NCBI GenBank assembly: GCA_945927915.1
Contig: CAMEMX010000012.1
Span: 1-14,666 of the forward strand
Direction of reading: 5' to 3'
DNA: 14,666 nt
From: an uncultured Clostridia bacterium
GTDB taxonomy: Bacteria; Bacillota; Clostridia; Oscillospirales; Oscillospiraceae
The translations under genes and the position numbers were made by a program. Position 1 is the first letter of the stretch, and every line of letters starts with the position of its first letter. The notes beneath the pieces are model-generated. The model searched no databases. It saw only the letters and a program-made list of their open reading frames with translations, and was not told where the DNA came from. Positions 1-6,156 of the stretch are shown here, piece by piece.

Positions 1-321
1 CGCAAAAACGCCAACGACCTTGCCCTCGCCGCGTGCGACGGCACGGCTTTTCTGAAAACGGCGGGCAGCGACGCCCACACAAAGGCCGAGGTCGGCGGCG
101 CAAGCGTCACCGTCGAGGCGGACGCCCTGACGCTTCCCGCCCTGCGTGCCGCCCTGACCGCCCCCGTCGGCTTTTCCTGCGGCAAGTGCCGCCACATGGC
201 AATTGCGCGCAGTCAGTATATCCGCCTGCAAAAAACGCACGCCGGCTTCAAAGCCCGTTGCCGCTGGCTGCTGTTCGCCGCCGTCTGCCTGCTGCGCAGC
301 CTGAAAGGAGTATTGCAATGA
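1..321 (+). CDS. PHP-domain metal-dependent phosphoesterase, C-terminal fragment
   Basis: The open frame enters from the left edge and ends at TGA 319-321, so only the last 106 residues are visible. A GSDAH motif (residues 22-26 of the fragment) is typical of the last metal-ligand motif of PHP-domain phosphoesterases (histidinol-phosphatase / PolC-PHP superfamily). It is followed by a short strand-rich stretch (VGGASVTVEAD) and a basic C-terminal tail with a Cys pair (CGKC) and a hydrophobic segment near the end. Family members hydrolyse phosphoesters using two or three metal ions; the substrate cannot be told from this fragment. The stop overlaps the start of the deacetylase gene (ATGA), so the two are probably co-translated. 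The assignment rests mainly on one motif and could change once the N-terminus is seen. Confidence 0.6.
   Translation, partial: RKNANDLALAACDGTAFLKTAGSDAHTKAEVGGASVTVEADALTLPALRAALTAPVGFSCGKCRHMAIARSQYIRLQKTHAGFKARCRWLLFAAVCLLRSLKGVLQ
304..310 (+). promoter_or_regulatory. Ribosome binding site of the deacetylase
   Basis: AAAGGAG ends 7 nt before the ATG at 318. It decides the start inside a longer open frame that begins at 33. Confidence 0.8.
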
Positions 322-1610
322 GTACCTTCGTCCGCATCGGAAAAAAAGTCAAGAAATTTGCGAAAACTGTCCTGCTGCCCGCGCCGAAATGCAACGTCAC
401 CTATTGCCGCCGCATCGAGCGCGTGAAGACGAAGCAGCGCGTGTGCGCCATGACCTTTGACGACGGCCCGATGGCGCTGCCCGCTGCCCCCGACGGCTTT
501 GCGGGCCGCGCGCTGACCGACGTGCTGCTGGACACGCTGGCGGATTTCGGCGCGAAGGGCACCTTCGACGTCATCGGCTTCACCGGCGAAAACTATCCCG
601 ACACCTGCGGTCACGCCGGGACGCCCTCCTGGGGCGGCGTGGCCTATGACCACTACCCCTCCTTCGGCACGGACGAGATGGGCGGCGCCCTGCACTGCCC
701 GCAGCTCATCGAGCGCATCATCCGCGAGGGGCATCAGATCACCAACCATGGCTACCGCCACATCCTGTTCGGCAAAAAGCCCTATGTTTACGGCAACCGC
801 CGGATCCTCGGCTCGCTGGAGGCCGTCGTGGACGACCTTTCCGAGCTGGACCGTCTGCTGCGCGGGCAGTTCGGCTACCAGATGACGATGAGCCGTCCGC
901 CGCACTATGTCGACCGCATTGACAAGCGCTTTTCCTCCTACGACGCCTATGAGCAGATGAATTACCTCTACCTCGCGGCCTCGTTTGACGGCGCCGGCTG
1001 GCTGCCGTCGAAGCACGAGGACCCCGTGCAGGCGGAGATCGACGAGATGGTGCTGCCGGTGCAGAAAAAGCTGGAGGAAGACCCCGATTTCTTCTGCGGG
1101 CAGATCATTTTCCAGAAGGACGGCTACAACATGGCGCTGCGCACGCCCGTTGCGACCGGCCTGCGCCGCCAGCTTGAGCTGCTGGACAAGGCCGGCTACC
1201 GCGTCGTGACGGTGCAGGACCTGCTCAAATACTCCCCCTTTGCCGACGTCGGCGAGGACGACCCGGATTTTGAGGTCTTCTGCCGCCTGCTGGAGACGCA
1301 CGCGATCGCCTACTCGAACAACACCCTGCAGCCGGACAGGGCCATGACCTGCGGCGAGCTTGCCATGCTGCTCGCGCCGCGCAGCGAGGCCGTCGGACGC
1401 CGTCTGGCAGCGCTGCAGGCGGGCAACAAGGCCTTTGCCCCGCGCTACAGCGGCGCGATGGACTGGTGCAAGACCTCCGGCCTTCTGCCGCAAAACGCCC
1501 GCGCGGACGCGCCCCTGACGAAGGAGCTGCTGCAAAATGCCGGTCAGCTCTTTGCGCAGCTTCCCAACGGATTTACCCGCCGCGCCATCCTGCGCGCCTA
1601 CCGTGGATAA
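318..1610 (+). CDS. Polysaccharide deacetylase (NodB/CE4 family) with SLH-like C-terminal repeats
   Basis: Predicted 430-residue metal-dependent deacetylase of the carbohydrate esterase 4 fold. The ATG at 318 has an AAAGGAG site 7 nt upstream and overlaps the previous stop; the frame is open further upstream, but that part lies inside the PHP gene. Motif 1 is TFDDGP (46-51; D48 candidate base, D49 metal ligand). Motif 2 is NHGYRH (143-148; H144 and H148 metal ligands). SRPPHY (192-197) fits motif 3. The usual role is removal of N- or O-acetyl groups from peptidoglycan, chitin-like or exopolysaccharide substrates. From residue 308 (FADV) to the end, two stretches resemble degenerate S-layer homology repeats. 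The N-terminus is basic (MSTFVRIGKKVKKF) with no convincing signal peptide, which is odd for a wall enzyme. Substrate and location are unknown. Confidence 0.85.
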   Translation: MSTFVRIGKKVKKFAKTVLLPAPKCNVTYCRRIERVKTKQRVCAMTFDDGPMALPAAPDGFAGRALTDVLLDTLADFGAKGTFDVIGFTGENYPDTCGHAGTPSWGGVAYDHYPSFGTDEMGGALHCPQLIERIIREGHQITNHGYRHILFGKKPYVYGNRRILGSLEAVVDDLSELDRLLRGQFGYQMTMSRPPHYVDRIDKRFSSYDAYEQMNYLYLAASFDGAGWLPSKHEDPVQAEIDEMVLPVQKKLEEDPDFFCGQIIFQKDGYNMALRTPVATGLRRQLELLDKAGYRVVTVQDLLKYSPFADVGEDDPDFEVFCRLLETHAIAYSNNTLQPDRAMTCGELAMLLAPRSEAVGRRLAALQAGNKAFAPRYSGAMDWCKTSGLLPQNARADAPLTKELLQNAGQLFAQLPNGFTRRAILRAYRG

Positions 1611-1622
1611 AAGAGAGAGAAA

Positions 1623-1666
1623 ATGACCCCCTGCACGGGATACCCGTGCAGGGGGTCATAATTTTT
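1623..1666. terminator. Bidirectional intrinsic terminator
   Basis: A perfect 17-bp stem (1623-1639 with 1643-1659) closes a 3-nt loop and is followed on the plus strand by AATTTTT. On the minus strand the stem follows the ACP-like stop codon directly and is followed by a pyrimidine-rich TTTCTCTCTCTTTTA. It therefore serves the convergent deacetylase and ACP-like genes. Confidence 0.93.
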
Positions 1667-1895
1667 ACTCCATCTGACTTTCGACAAAGGCCGTTATCTG
1701 ACCGACCGTTTTCAGCTCTTCCAGGTCGTCGTCCGTCCACTCGATCCCGTATTCCTGTTCCAGCATGAGCATCAGATCTGCCAGATCGGACATCTCTGCC
1801 TCCAGATCCTCCAGAATGACGGTTCCCGCCGTGATGCGCTTTTCGTCACAGCCAAGCTGCTGCGCCAAAAAGTCACGGATCGTTTCAAAGACCAC
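1665..1895 (-). CDS. Acyl-carrier-like protein without a canonical DSL motif
   Basis: With the GTG start at 1895 (GGGAGG 7 nt upstream) this is 76 residues, the standard length of a free-standing acyl carrier protein. Helix I (VFETIRDFLAQQLG), the EDL segment (29-31), the acidic helix II and the LEQEYGIEW segment all follow the ACP pattern, and the protein is very acidic. In an ungapped alignment with bacterial AcpP, the phosphopantetheine serine falls on M35: the local sequence is LEAEMSDLADLM instead of LGADSLDxVEL. A serine does follow at 36, one residue out of register. The protein may carry its prosthetic group at S36 with a shifted helix, or may not be a carrier at all. It is not next to fatty acid or polyketide genes. 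It has its own SigA promoter and ends at a bidirectional terminator. An upstream ATG in the same frame (1946) lacks a ribosome site and overlaps the promoter. Confidence 0.8.
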   Translation of the reverse strand: MVFETIRDFLAQQLGCDEKRITAGTVILEDLEAEMSDLADLMLMLEQEYGIEWTDDDLEELKTVGQITAFVESQME

Positions 1896-1902
1896 GGATA
1901 CA

Positions 1903-1908
1903 CCTCCC
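1903..1908 (-). promoter_or_regulatory. Ribosome binding site fixing a GTG start
   Basis: GGGAGG on the minus strand lies 7 nt before GTG (1895-1893). It supports the 76-residue product over the longer in-frame versions. Confidence 0.8.
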
Positions 1909-1928
1909 ATCGCTGTGTTGACCATACA

Positions 1929-1957
1929 AGTATAGTCCCGGCACATACGAAATGCAA
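1929..1957 (-). promoter_or_regulatory. SigA-type promoter of the ACP-like gene
   Basis: On the minus strand TTGCAT (1957-1952) and TATACT (1934-1929) are separated by 17 nt and lie about 35 nt upstream of the GTG start. Just upstream of the -35 is a 6-bp inverted repeat TTTCCA/TGGAAA (1963-1980) in A+T-rich DNA, possibly an UP element or operator. Confidence 0.75.
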
Positions 1958-2021
1958 GAGGCTTTCCATATTTTTGGAAATTTTTTCGGTCTGTGCCCGC
2001 GCGCCGGGCAATAGGAATAGA

Positions 2022-2462
2022 TCAGCCGGCGAGGATCTCCGCGCGCAGCACGCCGTCCACACGGGAAAGCTCGCGCAGCAGCTCCTCTGCTCCCTTCGTG
2101 AGCCGCGTCGTCTCGGCGGAGATCGTCACGGTGGCGCTGCCGCCGGTGGGAATGGTTTGATTGATCGTCAGTATATTTGCGCCGGATTGGGCAAAAATGG
2201 AGAGTATGGAGGACAGCAGTCCCGTCTCGTCGCGCAGGAGGAACTGGAACGTCAGGATACGCCCCGCCATCAGATTCTGAAACGGCGCAATGGCGTCGCG
2301 GTATTTGTAAAAGGCGCTGCGGCTGATGCCCGTCGCGCGTGTGGCCTCGTTAACGGTGGCGACCTCGCCCGTCTCCAGCAGCCACTTCGCCTCGGCGACC
2401 TTCAGGAAGACCTCCGGCAGAGCCTGTGCCTCGACGATGTAATACTTCGGCAGTTGTTTCAA
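2022..2462 (-). CDS. ACT-domain protein of the UPF0735/PheB type
   Basis: A 146-residue protein starting at TTG 2462 (AAGGAGG 5 nt upstream), reading MKQLPKYYIVEAQALPEVFL, the characteristic beginning of the UPF0735 ACT-domain family. A helix-turn-helix-like segment follows (TVNEATRATGISRSAFYKYRD, about residues 40-60), then an ACT domain (about 70-146: RILTFQFLLRDETGLLSSIL, then SGANILTINQTIP). ACT domains bind amino acids and other small ligands. B. subtilis PheB belongs to this family and lies next to phenylalanine genes, but no amino acid biosynthesis gene is present here, so the ligand is unknown. Combining an HTH-like segment with a sensor domain suggests a small ligand-responsive regulator (inference). 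The gene has its own promoter and is divergent from the permease gene at 2562. Confidence 0.87.
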   Translation of the reverse strand: MKQLPKYYIVEAQALPEVFLKVAEAKWLLETGEVATVNEATRATGISRSAFYKYRDAIAPFQNLMAGRILTFQFLLRDETGLLSSILSIFAQSGANILTINQTIPTGGSATVTISAETTRLTKGAEELLRELSRVDGVLRAEILAG

Positions 2463-2467
2463 AGCGT

Positions 2468-2474
2468 CCTCCTT
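2468..2474 (-). promoter_or_regulatory. Ribosome binding site fixing a TTG start
   Basis: AAGGAGG on the minus strand ends 5 nt before TTG (2462-2460). The frame stays open far upstream, but that part is antisense to the permease gene; this site and the family N-terminus settle the start. Confidence 0.8.
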
Positions 2475-2514
2475 TTGTGCGCTTGCAGCGCGCATCTGTT
2501 TTTGAATGAAATAC

Positions 2515-2543
2515 ATTTTAGCATATCCGCGCACAAATTGCAA
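2515..2543 (-). promoter_or_regulatory. SigA-type promoter of the ACT-domain gene
   Basis: Minus-strand TTGCAA (2543-2538) and TAAAAT (2520-2515) are separated by 17 nt, about 52 nt upstream of the TTG start. Confidence 0.75.
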
Positions 2544-2549
2544 GCGAAT

Positions 2550-2554
2550 GGAGG
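2550..2554 (+). promoter_or_regulatory. Ribosome binding site fixing a TTG start
   Basis: GGAGG is spaced 7 nt from TTG at 2562. It decides the start in a frame that is open back to 1974. Confidence 0.75.
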
Positions 2555-2561
2555 GCTTCGG

Positions 2562-3608
2562 TTGAAAAATCCCTGGAGACTGATCGGCTACGGCATCTGC
2601 GGTGTGGTCGGCATCTGGCTTGCCGTCCGGCTGTTTCTGCCCGTCGGTCTGCCGTTTTTGCTCGGCTACGGGCTTTCCGCCCTTGCGGAGCGACCGGTGC
2701 GGCTGCTGTCCGAACGCGCAGGCTTTCCGCGCCGGCTGGCGGCCTTTTTGGTCACGGTGCTGCTCTCTGCGGCGCTGATCGGGCTTTTGTGGCTGCTGGG
2801 CAAGGTGCTGCTTTCCCAGGGGCAGGCGCTTGCAGCCAAGCTGCCGTCGCTTCTGTCCTCGCTCGCGAAGCCGCTTTCGGAGCTGCACGGGATGCTCCTG
2901 CGGCTGGCGGCAAAGCTGCCGCAGTCCGTTGCGCCCGCCGTGGCAGAATGGATCGACCGTCTGTTCCGGGGCGGGAGCGTGCTTGCAGGGACGGCGTCGG
3001 AATGGCTGCTCAGCCTCGCGGGGAAGGTGCTCTCCCTCGTGCCGGACATCGTGCTGTTCCTCCTGACAGCGCTGCTATCCGGGTATCTCTTTTCCGCGGA
3101 GCGGGCAAAGATCGTCGCTGCGGTGCTGCGCGTCCTGCCCGAAGGCTGGCGCACGAAGCTCGGCGCCGTGAAATCCCGTCTGCGCAGCGCGCTGGGCGGC
3201 TATTTTCGGGCGCAGGGCCGGCTGCTGCTCGTAACGCTGGCAATCGTCGCCGTCGGTTTGCTGATTTTGCGGCGGCGCAACGCCCTCGCGCTGGCGCTCG
3301 TGATCGCCGTCGTGGACGCGCTGCCCGTCTTCGGCGCGGGGACGATCCTGATCCCGTGGGGGCTGATCTCACTCCTGCGCGGGCAGACCACGCTCGCCGT
3401 CGGGCTGCTGCTCCTGTACGCCGTCGCATCACTGACGCGCACGCTGCTCGAACCGCGCTTTCTGGGCCGGCAGATCGGCCTGCACCCGCTTCTGACGCTG
3501 GCAGCGCTGTATGCGGGCTTCCGCCTGTTCGGCATCGTCGGGATGATCCTCGTGCCTGTCGGCGTCATTTTGCTCAAGCAGATCTACGAGCTGGTCGAGT
3601 CCGCCTGA
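2562..3608 (+). CDS. AI-2E/YtvI-family membrane permease (possibly sporulation-linked)
   Basis: A 348-residue polytopic membrane protein starting at TTG 2562, with GGAGG (2550-2554) 7 nt upstream. Hydrophobic segments lie near residues 8-40 and 58-78, with an amphipathic central region (about 80-160), then further membrane segments: one around 165-185 and a cluster from about 225 to the end. The C-terminal PRFLGRQIGLHPLLTL block is the hallmark of the AI-2E family of putative transporters or exporters. Size and N-terminal layout resemble the sporulation protein YtvI, whose function is not well defined. It overlaps the convergent MocR-like gene by 25 nt with no room for a terminator. I see no clear promoter in the short divergent region shared with the ACT gene. 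Substrate unknown. Confidence 0.85.
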   Translation: MKNPWRLIGYGICGVVGIWLAVRLFLPVGLPFLLGYGLSALAERPVRLLSERAGFPRRLAAFLVTVLLSAALIGLLWLLGKVLLSQGQALAAKLPSLLSSLAKPLSELHGMLLRLAAKLPQSVAPAVAEWIDRLFRGGSVLAGTASEWLLSLAGKVLSLVPDIVLFLLTALLSGYLFSAERAKIVAAVLRVLPEGWRTKLGAVKSRLRSALGGYFRAQGRLLLVTLAIVAVGLLILRRRNALALALVIAVVDALPVFGAGTILIPWGLISLLRGQTTLAVGLLLLYAVASLTRTLLEPRFLGRQIGLHPLLTLAALYAGFRLFGIVGMILVPVGVILLKQIYELVESA

Positions 3609-4990
3609 CCGATCACCTCTGCGAGCGTCTCCAGCGCCGCAGGAACACGCTGCGTGTCCAGGCAGGCGTAGTTGAAGATCATGCTGCCCGTATCGCCGGG
3701 CTGCGTCCGGTAGTCGCTCAGAAAGCGCAGCGAAAGCCCGCGCGCAAGCGCCCGCTGCTTCAGCTCCGCGTCGGAACAGGGCGTTTTCAGCCGCAGGAGG
3801 AAGTGCGTGCCCGCGTTTTCCTCGACCACGCTGCACCTGCCGCACAGCGGGCTTTCCCCGATCTGCGCGAGGATCAGCGTGCGCTTGTCGCGGTAGCGCT
3901 TGCGCAGGCGGTTGATGTGGCGCTCATAGTCGCCGGAGGCGATGAAACGCGCCAGCGTATACTGCTCAAACGTCGGTACGGCGCAGGTATAGAAGCCGAG
4001 ACGCTGCCGCAGCCGTTCGAGCAGCGACGGCGGCAGGCATACATAGGCGATACGCAGCGACGGTGCGATGGTCTGGGAAAAGGTGCTCAGATAGAGCACG
4101 CGCTCCCGCGCATCGAGCGAGAACAGCGGCGGCACCGGCTTGCCCGTGTGGCGCAGCTCGCTGTCGTAATCATCCTCGATGATATAGCGGCCGGGCTGCT
4201 CATAGGCCCAGTCCAGCAGGGCGTTGCGCCGCCGGACGGGCATGACGATGCCCGTCGGGAAGTGGTGCGCGGGCGAAATATGGGCGATTTGGGCGCCGCT
4301 TTCACGCAGCGCGTCGACGCGCATTCCCTCGCCGTCGAGCGGGATGTGCGCGACGGCGGCGTCGTTGGCTTTGTAGATGCCCGTGATCTTCGGATAGCCG
4401 GGGTCCTCGACGGCATAGCGCACGTCCCTGCCCAAAAGCTGGACAAGCAGACCGTAAAGATACTCGTTGCCCGCGCCGACGACGATCTGCTCGCCGGAGA
4501 CGCGCAGGCCGCGCGACTGGTACAAATGCGCGGCGATCGCACGGCGCAGCTCCGGTGCGCCGCGGAAGTCCACGGGCTTCAGGATGTCCTTGCCCAGCTC
4601 GTTCATCACCGCACGCATCGTCCTTGCCCAGACGGAAAACGGAAACGGCACATCCTCGCCGCTGCCGCCGCTCAGGTCAAACAGCGGTTTTTCCGCCTGC
4701 TGCGCGCTCGGCACGGCAAATGCGCCGGGCATCGGTCGCACGGACGCGCCGATGGCACAGACATAGACGCCGCTGCGCTCGCGCGACTCGGCGTAGCCCT
4801 CGGCGATGAGCTGGGCGTAGGCGTTTTCCACCGTCGCCACGCTCACGCCTAAATTGGCGGACAGTGCCCGCTTCGACGGCAGCCGCGTGCCCGCCGTCAG
4901 GCGTCCTGCACGGATGTCCTCGCGGATGTATTCATAAAGCGCGGCATATAAGCTCTTACCGCTGTCCTTTTCCAGCGTATAGGTCAGCAT
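3584..4990 (-). CDS. MocR/PdxR-like GntR-aminotransferase regulator lacking the PLP lysine
   Basis: A 468-residue fusion of an N-terminal GntR winged helix (about 10-80: SLYAALYEYIREDI, LPSKRALSANLGVSVATVENAY) and a fold-type I aminotransferase domain (about 105-465). Family landmarks are present: SPAHHFPTG, EDDYDSEL and the APSLRIAY block. MocR proteins sense pyridoxal phosphate or related ligands and usually regulate a divergent gene; PdxR activates vitamin B6 genes. Here the motif normally reading SKTLxPxLR reads SQTIAPSLR, so the lysine that forms the PLP Schiff base is Q306, while the phosphate-binding-type R313 is kept. The ATG at 4990 follows a GGAGG site closely; the frame extends upstream to 5014 without support. 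It is divergent from the ECF transporter operon, its likely target. Its 3' end overlaps the permease gene. Confidence 0.92.
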   Translation of the reverse strand: MLTYTLEKDSGKSLYAALYEYIREDIRAGRLTAGTRLPSKRALSANLGVSVATVENAYAQLIAEGYAESRERSGVYVCAIGASVRPMPGAFAVPSAQQAEKPLFDLSGGSGEDVPFPFSVWARTMRAVMNELGKDILKPVDFRGAPELRRAIAAHLYQSRGLRVSGEQIVVGAGNEYLYGLLVQLLGRDVRYAVEDPGYPKITGIYKANDAAVAHIPLDGEGMRVDALRESGAQIAHISPAHHFPTGIVMPVRRRNALLDWAYEQPGRYIIEDDYDSELRHTGKPVPPLFSLDARERVLYLSTFSQTIAPSLRIAYVCLPPSLLERLRQRLGFYTCAVPTFEQYTLARFIASGDYERHINRLRKRYRDKRTLILAQIGESPLCGRCSVVEENAGTHFLLRLKTPCSDAELKQRALARGLSLRFLSDYRTQPGDTGSMIFNYACLDTQRVPAALETLAEVIGQADSTSS

Positions 4991-5002
4991 GGCCCCTCCA
5001 TC

Positions 5003-5046
5003 TGGTATGGTCAAATTTTATTGTTTTGGTGCTTTTAATCATACCA
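5003..5046. promoter_or_regulatory. Possible MocR/PdxR operator in the divergent region
   Basis: TGGTATG (5003-5009) and its complement CATACCA (5040-5046) form a 7-bp inverted repeat 30 nt apart in the A+T-rich region between the divergent regulator and transporter genes. A related TTGGT lies between them (5026-5030). The placement just upstream of the transporter -10 suits an activator site, but this is inference. Confidence 0.4.
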
Positions 5047-5054
5047 ATTTGCAG

Positions 5055-5060
5055 TATAAT
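5055..5060 (+). promoter_or_regulatory. Likely -10 element of the ECF transporter operon
   Basis: A perfect TATAAT lies 33 nt before the start codon. There is no good -35 at 16-18 nt (the best is CTTTTA at 5032-5037), as expected for an activator-dependent promoter. Confidence 0.55.
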
Positions 5061-5093
5061 CGGTTCATTCCAAAAAAGCAAGGGAGAAATCAA

Positions 5094-5621
5094 ATGAAAG
5101 AAAAAATCAGTCTGAAAAAAATGGTTCTGACTGCCCTCTTTGCGGCGCTGACCTGCGTGGCGACGATGCTTATCGAGATCCCGATGCCTGCGACGCAGGG
5201 CTATGTCAACATCGGCGACTGCTTCGTCCTGCTCGGCGCATGGGTGCTCGGCCCGATCTACGGCGCGTTTGCCGGCGGCGTCGGCTCCGCGCTTGCCGAT
5301 CTTCTGGCAGGCTATCCGCACTACATCGTGGGAACGCTCATCATCAAGGCGCTCATGGCTGTCATCGCAGCGCTCGCATATCAGACGCTCGGCAAGAAGA
5401 ACGGCTATCTCGGCCGGCTCGTCGGCGGTGTTTTGGCGGAGCTTTGGATGGTTCTGGGCTATTTCCTCTATGCCATGCTCATTCTCGGCAAGGGTATCGC
5501 TGCTGCGACCAGCATCCCCGGCAACCTGCTGCAGGGCGCCGTCGGCATCGTCGCCGCACTCGCGCTGATCGTCGCCCTGCGCGAGAGCAGGACGCTCGAC
5601 AAGGTAAGCGCCAATGGATGA
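5094..5621 (+). CDS. ECF transporter substrate-binding (S) component, PF07155-like
   Basis: A 175-residue membrane protein with about five or six hydrophobic helices. The ATG at 5094 has a GGGAG site upstream. The helix-1 region (KMVLTALFAALTCVATMLI) has the small-residue spacing used by S components to dock on EcfT. GYVNIGD (36-42), followed by GPIYGAFAGGVGSALADLLAGY and a YIVGTLIIK segment, is typical of the PF07155 group that includes proposed pyridoxine and pyrimidine transporters. S components give ligand specificity and borrow a shared EcfA-A'-T energising module, which is not in this window. The divergent PdxR-like regulator suggests a vitamin B6 vitamer as substrate (inference). The stop overlaps the next gene by 8 nt. 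Confidence 0.88.
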   Translation: MKEKISLKKMVLTALFAALTCVATMLIEIPMPATQGYVNIGDCFVLLGAWVLGPIYGAFAGGVGSALADLLAGYPHYIVGTLIIKALMAVIAALAYQTLGKKNGYLGRLVGGVLAELWMVLGYFLYAMLILGKGIAAATSIPGNLLQGAVGIVAALALIVALRESRTLDKVSANG

Positions 5622-6156
5622 GCTGAGAGCGCAGGCAGCGCAGGCCACCCGCGAGCTGATCGAAAAGGCAAAGCTCCGCAAGGGACAGATCGTTGTGATC
5701 GGCTGCTCCACCAGCGAGATCTGCGGCAGCCGCATCGGCTCGGATTCGCGTCCGGAGGTCGCCGAGACCGTCTTTGACGCCATCTATTCCACGCTCCGCG
5801 AGGCAGGGATCTACCTCGCGGCGCAGTGCTGCGAGCACCTGAACCGCGCCATCATTGTCGAGCGTGAGGCCGTCCCGTTTGCCGAGCCGGTCAACGTCGT
5901 GCCACAGCCGAAGGCAGGCGGCTCGTTCGCCACAGCCGCCTACCACCGCTTCTCCGACCCCGTCGCGGTCGAGTCCATCCGCGCGGACGCGGGGCTGGAC
6001 ATCGGCGGCACGCTGATCGGGATGCACCTGAAGCAGGTCGCCGTCCCCGTGCGGCTGAGCCTGGATCACATTGGCAGCGCGATCCTGCTCGCCGCGCGCA
6101 CCCGTCCGAAGTTCATCGGCGGCATCCGCGCAAAATACGACGAAACGCTGCTGTAA
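5614..6156 (+). CDS. TIGR01440/DUF436 (UPF0340, YwlG-like) protein
   Basis: A 180-residue soluble protein of the UPF0340 family, whose biochemical role is not established. Family features are the N-terminal helix ending in KGQIVVIGCSTSEICG (about residues 24-39), the CCEHLNRA block (about 70-77), the PKAGGSFATAAYHRF block and the C-terminal IGGIRAKYDE. The conserved Cys and His/Glu residues look like an active or metal site (inference). The length matches the family. The ATG at 5614 overlaps the transporter stop by 8 nt and has only a weak AAGG upstream, so translation is probably coupled. Its own stop overlaps the next ATG by one base (TAATG). Being sandwiched with an ECF S component hints at a role in processing the imported compound, but that is only context. 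Confidence 0.9.
   Translation: MDELRAQAAQATRELIEKAKLRKGQIVVIGCSTSEICGSRIGSDSRPEVAETVFDAIYSTLREAGIYLAAQCCEHLNRAIIVEREAVPFAEPVNVVPQPKAGGSFATAAYHRFSDPVAVESIRADAGLDIGGTLIGMHLKQVAVPVRLSLDHIGSAILLAARTRPKFIGGIRAKYDETLL

Noticed and set aside
33..317. N-terminal extension of the deacetylase frame
   Set aside because: It overlaps the PHP gene in another frame, is Arg-rich, and the ATG at 318 has a proper ribosome site.
213..1535. 440-codon open frame antisense to the deacetylase
   Set aside because: It is a shadow of a gene with clear NodB motifs; its composition is low-complexity and it has no start signals.
1998..2014. Short GC hairpin (TGCCCG/CGGGCA) after the ACT gene
   Set aside because: The stem is only 6 bp and the minus strand has no T-run after it, so calling it a terminator is not justified.
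2789..4852. 687-codon plus-strand frame spanning the permease end and the MocR-like gene
   Set aside because: It is Arg/Ala-rich nonsense overlapping two well-supported genes in other frames.
5478..6069. Minus-strand frame over the DUF436 gene
   Set aside because: It is a shadow of a family-matched gene with no start signal.
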